Part shown: positions 58,255 to 64,000 of the stretch, one piece after another | Layout: every line of letters starts with the position of its first letter | Position numbering within the stretch: the stretch's first letter is position 1 | Assembly: GCA_905181835.1 (NCBI GenBank) | Contig: CAJIZF010000003.1 | Span: 146,074 to 210,073 of the forward strand | DNA length: 64,000 bases | Direction of reading: 5' to 3' | From: an uncultured Flavobacteriaceae bacterium | Lineage (GTDB): Bacteria > Bacteroidota > Bacteroidia > Flavobacteriales > Flavobacteriaceae | Translations under genes and position numbers: made by a program | The notes under the pieces: model-generated | What the model was told of the DNA's origin: nothing | The model's database searches: none | The model's input: only the letters and a program-made list of their open reading frames with translations

Positions 58255-58669
58255 ACAGAAAACTTTTTAATGCCAATTCATAACTTTTCAAACCAAAGCC
58301 CAAAACAATTCCTTTTGCATTTGGGGAAATGTAGGAATGATGTCTAAACTCTTCTCGAGAAAAAGTATTGGATATATGTACCTCCACTACCGGGACAGTA
58401 ATTCCCTTTACTGCATCTCCAATTCCCACTGAGGTATGTGTATAAGCAGCTGCGTTTAAAATAATTCCATCAACTTTAAAACCAACCTCCTGAAGTTTAT
58501 CAATGAGTTCTCCTTCTATATTAGATTGAAAGTAAGATAAGTTAAGTAAGGGATATTTTTTTTGTAAACTAATAAAATAATCCTCAAAGGTTTGATCCCC
58601 GTAAATAAGTGGCTCTCGTTTACCCAATAAATTTAAATTAGGACCATTGATGATAATAAAGTTTTTCAT
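58253..58669 (-). CDS. aroQ: Type II 3-dehydroquinate dehydratase
   Basis: 138 residues from the ATG at 58669 (MKNFIIINGPNLNLLGKREP); an upstream start would add five hydrophobic residues. The active-site tyrosine YGDQTF, the LNAAAYTHTSVGIGDAV loop and VEVHISN with HHSYISPNAKGI are all in place. It dehydrates 3-dehydroquinate in the shikimate pathway. Next to lpdA (convergent); no other aro gene nearby. Confidence 0.93.
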   Translation of the reverse strand: MKNFIIINGPNLNLLGKREPLIYGDQTFEDYFISLQKKYPLLNLSYFQSNIEGELIDKLQEVGFKVDGIILNAAAYTHTSVGIGDAVKGITVPVVEVHISNTFSREEFRHHSYISPNAKGIVLGFGLKSYELALKSFL

Positions 58670-58723
58670 GAGGTAAAAATACAAAAGTTATGGTGTTAAA
58701 AGTATCAAATAAAAATTTCGGTT

Positions 58724-58751
58724 AAAAAAAAAGGAGCCAATGGCTCCTTTT
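58724..58751 (-). terminator. Terminator of the outer-membrane barrel gene
   Basis: AAAAGGAGCC (58729-58738) pairs perfectly with GGCTCCTTTT (58742-58751) with a 3-base loop; the A-run upstream gives a T-run on the minus strand. Confidence 0.8.
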
Positions 58752-58771
58752 AAAATTATTTAGTAGTTAGA

Positions 58772-59344
58772 TTATAATCTAAAACCAACTCTCATCATTC
58801 CAGTTACTCCTCCATCTAATCCCCATGAAGTATCATCCTGTGATGCAACACCTAAACCGTATCCAAGCTCTAAACCAACATATACTTTAGGGATGATGTA
58901 ATAATCAGCACCTAAAAATACACCTACACCTACTGTAACAGATCCGTCTAGATCTTCACCAGCTTCGTCAGTACCACCCATATCTTCATAACCTAAGCTA
59001 CCACCGTAACCCCAGTATGTTGATAAACGTTCTGCTCCTGCAAGATGATTCTCTATACCATAACCTAAAGCAACACCATAAGTCATGTCAGATCCTTCTT
59101 CACCAGTATCTGCAACATTCAAAGAAGCAGTCCAACGAACAGCTTTTGTGTCAGATTTGAATTGTCTCATCATAACATTAGCCCTGTCAGTAAACATAGT
59201 TGTACCATCTAAATTTGGCATAAAATTGAATTCAAATGCAGTCTCACCTTCTCCAGGTTTGTTAAAAGTTCCTGCATTTGTTGTAATCTGTGCTGAAGCA
59301 AAACTAAAGCTTACTAAAGCAATAAAAAGTAAAAAATTTTTCAT
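58772..59344 (-). CDS. Outer-membrane beta-barrel protein
   Basis: 190 residues. Signal peptide ending SFASAQ, then alternating amphipathic strands with glycine-rich turns and aromatic girdles (YGVALGYGIENHL, YWGYGGSLGYEDMG, VGVGVFLGADYYIIPKVYVGLELGYGLG), ending in an outward Leu as in porins. Small 8-stranded barrel; function unknown. A 262-base AT-rich gap follows before the next gene, holding only an inverted repeat at 59418-59443. Confidence 0.75.
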   Translation of the reverse strand: MKNFLLFIALVSFSFASAQITTNAGTFNKPGEGETAFEFNFMPNLDGTTMFTDRANVMMRQFKSDTKAVRWTASLNVADTGEEGSDMTYGVALGYGIENHLAGAERLSTYWGYGGSLGYEDMGGTDEAGEDLDGSVTVGVGVFLGADYYIIPKVYVGLELGYGLGVASQDDTSWGLDGGVTGMMRVGFRL

Positions 59345-59417
59345 AATATTTATAATTTTGATTATTATTCTTCAAATTTAAATAAAGTAAAATACTATTC
59401 TACTAAGTGTTAAATAG

Positions 59418-59443
59418 GTTATTAACAATAAAATGTTAATAAC
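59418..59443. repeat. Perfect 10-bp inverted repeat, possible operator
   Basis: GTTATTAACA (59418-59427), spacer ATAAAA, TGTTAATAAC (59434-59443). It lies upstream of the outer-membrane barrel gene. Its symmetry could suit a dimeric regulator; there is no T-run, so it is not a terminator. Confidence 0.4.
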
Positions 59444-59606
59444 TATTATTTACGAATATATTCTAAAATACTGTTTATCAGCACTATAAAGTAGCATGAA
59501 GAGTGAAAACTGTTAAATTAACTGTAGCTATCTTTAATTATGAACAATTATCAATAGGTGCAAAATCATTAAATTTCAAATAAATTGGGAAAATATTAAG
59601 ATAAAA

Positions 59607-60129
59607 TTAAAGAATTGACCAGCCTACAGACAAGCTAAAAACATTGTTTTTTACATCGGGAAGGAATTCAGTTAGACCAAAATTATAACGCCCGTCAACT
59701 CTAAAGCCTAGAGGTAAATCTAAACCAAGGCCTACAACACCCGATACATCTGTTGATTTATAACTATCTTCAAATTCACTAGTATCAAAATCGCTTACCA
59801 AAAAACCAAATTGGGGACCAACATGAAGATTGAGTCTTTTAACCAGGTAATATTTAAAGACAATAGGCACATTTACATAATTCTAAATCCACTTTTCCTA
59901 TATCAAGAAGTTCAGCGCCTTGCTGAGAATAAAGGACATCTCCTTGTAATGCAATCTTATCATTAAATTTTATGGTAGCAAACGCTCCAAAGCTTAAACC
60001 AGTTCTAGTCTCAATGTGATCTGTTAACGTGGCAAAATTTGCTCCAACCTTGATCCCTAAATCTACTCCTTGCGAAAGGGATTTAGTAGTAAATAATACT
60101 ATAAGCGATAAAAAAATAATTTTTTTCAT
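59607..60129 (-). CDS. Porin family outer-membrane beta-barrel protein, frame-broken
   Basis: From the ATG at 60129 (MKKIIFLSLIV). Signal peptide ending SLSQ, then strand motifs IKVGANFATLTD, LSFGAFATIKFN and KIALQGDVLYSQQGAE. The frame ends after KVDLELCKC, but the other frame continues VPIVFKYYLVKRLNLHVGPQ and ends VGWSIL at 59607, completing an OmpW/PorT-like barrel. One extra base near 59877-59882 (GAATTATG for GAATATG) restores 173 residues. Probably an indel error. Confidence 0.75.
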
Positions 60130-60233
60130 AATTGTGTTAATTTTTAAGTTTTTCAAATATAATTAATTCAGTCGTTTGTCTAATAAAAATTTATACATTA
60201 TGTTTAATAGTTGTAATTAATTATTTTCTGCAA

Positions 60234-61130
60234 ATGAACTGGTTGGATGCTTTAAAATATTATCAGGATTATTTAAAAATAGAAAGAGGATTGTCAGAAA
60301 ATTCAATTTCAAACTATTCTTTCGATATTAAAAAGTTAGTGAAATGGCTTGATGATTCCTCAATTAAAGATTCACCAGTAATCATAAAGAGAGAAATCCT
60401 CCAAGAATTTATTTATCATATTGCAAAAGAAGTCAATCCCCGTTCGCAAAGTAGAATAATTTCTGGCTTGAAAGGTTTTTTTAACTATTTAGTTTTTGAA
60501 GAATATCGAACAACAAATCCCGTAGATCATATTGAAAGTCCCAAAACCGGAAGAAAGTTACCTGATACGCTATCGGTGAAAGAAATAGATCATTTAATTG
60601 CTAGCATTGACTTGAGCAAACCACAAGGGGAAAGAAATAGAGCTATCATTGAATCATTATACGGTTGTGGTTTGCGTGTTTCAGAATTAATAAATCTTAA
60701 ACTATCCGATTTATTTTTTGATGAAGGTTTTATTAAAGTTACAGGAAAAGGAAACAAACAACGGTTTATTCCAATAGGGAATGTAACGGTCAAATACATT
60801 AGCATTTACAAAAACGAAATAAGAGCAACTCAAACTATAGAACCCTCAGCAAAAGACACTTTATTCTTAAATAGAAGAGGAAATAATTTAACGAGAGCTA
60901 TGATATATCATATTGTAAAGGAGTTGACAATCAAAGCGGGAATACGAAAAAAAATCAGCCCACATACTTTCAGACATTCATTCGCTACACATCTCCTGGA
61001 GAACGGTGCAGATTTAAGGGCAATTCAACAAATGTTAGGTCATGAAAGTATAACTACTACTGAAATTTACACGCACATCGATAAAAGTCATTTAACCCAA
61101 GTAATTAATAATTTTCATCCAAGAAGATAA
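60234..61130 (+). CDS. xerD: Site-specific tyrosine recombinase XerD
   Basis: 298 residues. N-terminal core-binding SAM-like domain (1-100), then the catalytic domain: CGLRVSELI (Arg), VTGKGNKQRF (Lys), HTFRHSFATHLL (His, Arg), LGHESITTTEIYTH (His, Tyr). Single gene without integrase neighbours or repeats; it is the chromosome dimer resolution recombinase rather than a phage integrase. Convergent with rny, whose stop is adjacent. Confidence 0.92.
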   Translation: MNWLDALKYYQDYLKIERGLSENSISNYSFDIKKLVKWLDDSSIKDSPVIIKREILQEFIYHIAKEVNPRSQSRIISGLKGFFNYLVFEEYRTTNPVDHIESPKTGRKLPDTLSVKEIDHLIASIDLSKPQGERNRAIIESLYGCGLRVSELINLKLSDLFFDEGFIKVTGKGNKQRFIPIGNVTVKYISIYKNEIRATQTIEPSAKDTLFLNRRGNNLTRAMIYHIVKELTIKAGIRKKISPHTFRHSFATHLLENGADLRAIQQMLGHESITTTEIYTHIDKSHLTQVINNFHPRR

Positions 61131-62696
61131 TTACTTTGCAATATTCACTGCTCTTGTTTCCCTTATAACAGTTACTTTTACTTGACCTGGATAAGTCATT
61201 TCTGTTTGGATTTTTTGAGAAATATTAAAAGATAATTCTGATGCTTTTTCATCACTTACCTTTTCGCTTTCTACCATAACTCGGAGTTCACGACCAGCTT
61301 GAATGGCATATGCCTTGTTTACACCTTTAAATCCAAACGCCACTTCTTCTAAATCTTTTAAACGTTGAATATAAGAGTCTAATACTTGTCGTCTTGCTCC
61401 GGGTCTTGCTCCACTAATTGCATCACAAACTTGAATTATTGGTGACAACAAACTGTTCATTTCAATTTCATCGTGGTGGGCACCAATCGCATTACAAACG
61501 TCTGGCTTTTCACCGTGTCTTTCTGCTAATTGCATTCCTAATAAAGCATGAGGTAGTTCTGTTTCTGTTTCTGGGACTTTTCCTATATCATGCAATAAAC
61601 CAGCTCTTTTGGCTAATTTAGGATTCAAACCAAGTTCAGAGGCCATCACTCCACAAAGTTTTGCAACCTCACGAGAGTGTTGTAGAAGATTTTGACCATA
61701 AGAGGAACGAAATTTCATTCTACCTACAGCTTTAATTAATTCTGGATGAAGCCCATGAATTCCAAGATCTATTACGGTTCTTTTTCCTACTTCTTTGATC
61801 TCTTCTTCTATCTGCTTTTTGGTCTTTTCAACTATTTCCTCAATTCTGGCAGGATGAATACGACCATCTGTAACTAATTTGTGTAATGACAAACGAGCTA
61901 TTTCTCTTCTAACAGAATCAAAGCAAGACAATATGATAGCATCTGGAGTGTCATCAACTATTATTTCTACACCAGTCGCAGCCTCTATAGCGCGAATATT
62001 TCTACCTTCTCTCCCAATAATACGGCCTTTTACATCATCACTTTCTAAATTAAAAACTGAAACACAGTTTTCTACTGCTTCTTCAGTCCCTATTCGCTGG
62101 ATGGTATTGATGACAACTTTCTTTGCCTCTTGCTGGGCTGTTAATTTAGCTTCTTCTAGGGAGTTTTGGATATATGCCATGGCATCTGTTTTAGCCTCAT
62201 CTTTAATACTCTCCATTAATTGAGCCTTTGCATCATCAGCTGAAAGACTTGAAATGACTTCAAGTTGTTCTATCTGCCTGCGATGTATTTTATCTATTTC
62301 TGCTTGTCTTTTGTCAAGGAAAGTCAGTCTTTCATTGTACTCATTTTTCTTGGATTCTAAACTTGAATTTAGATTTTTAGTTTTTGCTAATTCACTGGTC
62401 ACTTTGGATTCTTTTTCTCTCGTTCTTTTCTCAGATTCAGATATTTTTTTATCTCTATTTAAAATGACTCTTTCATGCTCAGCCTTTAATTCTAAAAACT
62501 TTTCTTTTGCCTGTAACATTTTATCCTTTTTAAGTGATTCTGCATCTTTACCTGCCTGCTTAGCAATTGCAGTAGCCCTTTTTTTGGCAGACTTAATAAT
62601 GTGTGAAGCTTTATTTTTTTCAAGAATCTTTGCAATACCATAACCTACAATTATTGCTACAACTCCTATTATTACGGGTAACATTATATCATTCAT
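61131..62696 (-). CDS. rny: Ribonuclease Y
   Basis: 521 residues. N-terminal membrane helix (4-22), a long coiled coil (30-190), a KH RNA-binding domain (210-270, [19 protein letters not shown]) and an HD domain (340-430) with the metal pair HDIGK. Membrane-bound endonuclease that starts mRNA decay. Its stop abuts xerD. Upstream on the minus strand lie the 6S-like RNA and zapA, so a readthrough transcript is possible. Confidence 0.93.
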   Translation of the reverse strand: MNDIMLPVIIGVVAIIVGYGIAKILEKNKASHIIKSAKKRATAIAKQAGKDAESLKKDKMLQAKEKFLELKAEHERVILNRDKKISESEKRTREKESKVTSELAKTKNLNSSLESKKNEYNERLTFLDKRQAEIDKIHRRQIEQLEVISSLSADDAKAQLMESIKDEAKTDAMAYIQNSLEEAKLTAQQEAKKVVINTIQRIGTEEAVENCVSVFNLESDDVKGRIIGREGRNIRAIEAATGVEIIVDDTPDAIILSCFDSVRREIARLSLHKLVTDGRIHPARIEEIVEKTKKQIEEEIKEVGKRTVIDLGIHGLHPELIKAVGRMKFRSSYGQNLLQHSREVAKLCGVMASELGLNPKLAKRAGLLHDIGKVPETETELPHALLGMQLAERHGEKPDVCNAIGAHHDEIEMNSLLSPIIQVCDAISGARPGARRQVLDSYIQRLKDLEEVAFGFKGVNKAYAIQAGRELRVMVESEKVSDEKASELSFNISQKIQTEMTYPGQVKVTVIRETRAVNIAK

Positions 62697-62745
62697 ATCT
62701 ATATTCTTTTGAATTCAAGTACTCATATACTTGAGTTTTATTCAT

Positions 62746-62920
62746 AAAAAAACCTACATTAATAGCTGGTTTTGTATAAACTCCTTATAACAAGTTTAGG
62801 GTTAATGAGTTGGTCAAGTATCCGCTCTCCCTAGGGACACGGCTCGCTTTTGCAACTACAACTCGCCCTTTTTAAAGAATTCGCGTTGAGTTTACCAAAA
62901 ATAGTATTAATGTAGGCAGT
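62746..62920 (-). ncRNA. 6S-Flavo-like RNA (ssrS analog)
   Basis: No protein in about 250 bases between zapA and rny. On the minus strand the ends form a 12-bp closing stem, CCTACATTAATA (62905-62916, given 5' to 3' on the minus strand) with TATTAATGTAGG (62753-62764), immediately followed by seven T. The middle has two arms around GGGCGAG and GAGCGG with an internal bubble. A long hairpin with a central bubble plus the zapA neighbourhood is the 6S pattern, which in Flavobacteria has been described as 6S-Flavo. It would bind RNA polymerase holoenzyme. Assigned by structure and position, not by a covariance model. Confidence 0.7.
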
Positions 62921-62945
62921 AACCTTATTTTAAGAACGTTACGAT

Positions 62946-63230
62946 TTAAAAATCGTGCAACATTTGATTTAATTTTTCAATTTGATCTTCAATATGTTGA
63001 CTATCTTCTAATTTATCTATTTCTTTTTGAGCTACTTGAGTTGCAAATTGTAGTGCGCACATGGCCAATACATCTTGCTTGTCTCTTACAGCGTAACTTT
63101 TTTCAAACCTTTTAATCATTTCATCTATCTTCTTTGTAGCTTTTCTTAAGGCTTCTTCTTGCTCAGGTGTAGTTGTTAATGGGTACACTCTGTCTGCTAT
63201 TGATAGTTTTATTTTTTGTTGGTTTGACAT
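62946..63230 (-). CDS. zapA: Cell division protein ZapA
   Basis: 94 residues from the ATG at 63230 (MSNQQKIKLSIADRVYPL), chosen because it begins 4 bases after the upstream coiled-coil gene ends and gives the usual length; an earlier ATG would overlap it. The N-terminal sheet (IKLSIADRVYPLT) and the C-terminal helix (ALQFATQVAQKEIDKLED) match ZapA, which cross-links FtsZ filaments. The 6S-like RNA follows 25 bases later. Confidence 0.88.
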   Translation of the reverse strand: MSNQQKIKLSIADRVYPLTTTPEQEEALRKATKKIDEMIKRFEKSYAVRDKQDVLAMCALQFATQVAQKEIDKLEDSQHIEDQIEKLNQMLHDF

Positions 63231-63234
63231 TTTT

Positions 63235-63525
63235 TTATTCAGAAAGTTGGGTGATGCATTTGTCAATTTCCCGAACTAATTCATTTATTTTGAGTTTTGT
63301 TTCTCGTTTATGTTTATTACTGCCAAGCATTGAATTTGCGATTCTTAACGTATTACATTCGTCTTTCCAGGAATCGATTTCTATGATATTTTGATCTTGT
63401 TGAGATTTTAAAATTGTAATTTCATCTTCCAATTTAGTATTCAAACGCTTCAAATTTTTATATTCTTGAAGTAGTTTAACGACCCTACTCTCTAAAGAAT
63501 CAACAATTCCTGATAGATTACTCAT
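63235..63525 (-). CDS. Coiled-coil protein upstream of zapA (ZapB-like candidate)
   Basis: 96 residues, almost entirely predicted coiled coil (SLESRVVKLLQEYKNLKRL, KLEDEITILKSQQ) with a basic tail. No family beyond coiled coil recognised. Its position directly upstream of zapA in one transcript suggests a division partner with a ZapB-like role; this is inferred from position. Confidence 0.7.
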   Translation of the reverse strand: MSNLSGIVDSLESRVVKLLQEYKNLKRLNTKLEDEITILKSQQDQNIIEIDSWKDECNTLRIANSMLGSNKHKRETKLKINELVREIDKCITQLSE

Positions 63526-63675
63526 TAATAATTAATTCAATACTATTTTTACAAAGTTAACAATCGCTTGATGAAAAGCCAATTAAAAAGTAAATAATTT
63601 TGTAATATTGATAACTTGTCTGATAATTTGATTAACTCCCAACAATTATTTATAGCGTATCACTAATTTTACACT

Positions 63676-64000
63676 ATGAAAAAGATTAAAGTTTTATTTT
63701 TTCTCTGTTGCGCTCCTTTATTTGCTCAGGAAGAACTTCCAGAAAATTATTTTAGTAACCCTGTAAAAATTCCACTTGTTCTTTCTGGAAATTTTGGAGA
63801 ATTAAGAAATAACCATTTCCATAGTGGATTGGACATAAAGACACAACAGCAATCAGGAATTCCTATTTATGCTCCGGCTGATGGTTTTGTCAATAGGATA
63901 AAAGTTTCTCATTTTGGTTATGGTAAAGCGCTTTATTTAAAACATCCAAATGGATTCCAAACAGTATATGCGCATTTGAAAAAATACAGTGATACCGTTC
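63676..64000 (+). CDS. Partial M23 peptidase, secreted
   Basis: 108 residues before the right edge. Signal peptide ending CCAPLFAQ, then ENYFSNPVKIPLVLSGNFGEL, the M23 signature HFHSGLDI with the first His and Asp ligands, and VYAHL (third ligand) near the end. Zinc endopeptidase that cuts peptidoglycan cross-links or acts as a LytM-type activator; the substrate is unresolved because the C-terminus is outside the window. Confidence 0.85.
   Translation, partial: MKKIKVLFFLCCAPLFAQEELPENYFSNPVKIPLVLSGNFGELRNNHFHSGLDIKTQQQSGIPIYAPADGFVNRIKVSHFGYGKALYLKHPNGFQTVYAHLKKYSDTV

Noticed and set aside
60234-61130. Phage or transposon integrase
   Set aside because: Sequence and length fit XerD, with no attachment sites, tRNA target or mobile genes nearby.

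Overview
The window is a gene-dense, AT-rich chromosomal segment of a marine Flavobacteriaceae-type bacterium (phylum Bacteroidota). The evidence is type IX secretion (PorQ at 48.3 kb and YPNP sorting domains on three secreted proteins), a proteorhodopsin with Met at the spectral-tuning site next to blh, menaquinone and bacillithiol genes, a CAL67264-type 60-residue membrane protein, a probable 6S-Flavo RNA, and leaders with no clear Shine-Dalgarno but occasional TAnnTTTG boxes. No phage, transposase, CRISPR array or rRNA was seen. Every gap above about 300 bases is filled; the longest non-coding stretch (62,697-62,945) holds the 6S-like RNA.

Layout. 1-3.4 kb: end of a secreted T9SS protein, a small YfiM-like protein, tRNA-Ser, a glycosyltransferase, an M28 lipoprotein peptidase and tRNA-His. 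3.4-8.4 kb: bshB1 with a trans-sulfuration enzyme, divergent from hutI and ftcD (histidine degradation). 8.4-16.5 kb: a light-related island. A minus-strand run carries a Brp/Blh retinal-forming oxygenase, two classical photolyase/cryptochrome-type proteins (one a short FAD-domain form), a flavin reductase, a 42-residue DUF2256 protein, an FeS-BCP-like photolyase without the cluster cysteines, and an unknown 141-residue protein. Divergent from it is proteorhodopsin, followed by an unknown membrane protein. 16.5-25.6 kb: GH16 laminarinase, RluA-type synthase, HAD phosphatase, ettA, acyl-CoA carboxylase beta and small proteins. 25.6-31.4 kb: menE, CPBP protease, menC, metallo-beta-lactamase-fold protein, menA, holA. 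31.5-45 kb: glycosyltransferase, OmpA lipoprotein, Sua5/YciO protein, UvrD/PcrA helicase, M1 peptidase, a PNGase F-like secreted enzyme, recG and a SOUL protein. 45-64 kb: pheT, cmk, porQ, lon, a DUF6252 repeat lipoprotein, an MFS transporter, two msrB, lpdA, aroQ, beta-barrel proteins, xerD, rny, 6S-like RNA, zapA, a coiled-coil partner and the start of an M23 peptidase.

How it fits together. The cell appears to be a polymer-degrading marine heterotroph (laminarin, glycoproteins, peptides, histidine) with light-driven proton pumping and a flavin-based light or UV response.

Main caution. At least eight single-base frame breaks fall in otherwise well conserved genes: hutI, the short photolyase, proteorhodopsin, the membrane protein after it (two), ettA, lon and an outer-membrane barrel. 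In each case the next frame continues the expected protein and the corrected length fits. Because lon and ettA are hit too, I read these as residual sequencing or assembly indels rather than gene decay. Family assignments come from reading the translations from memory; no database search was run.
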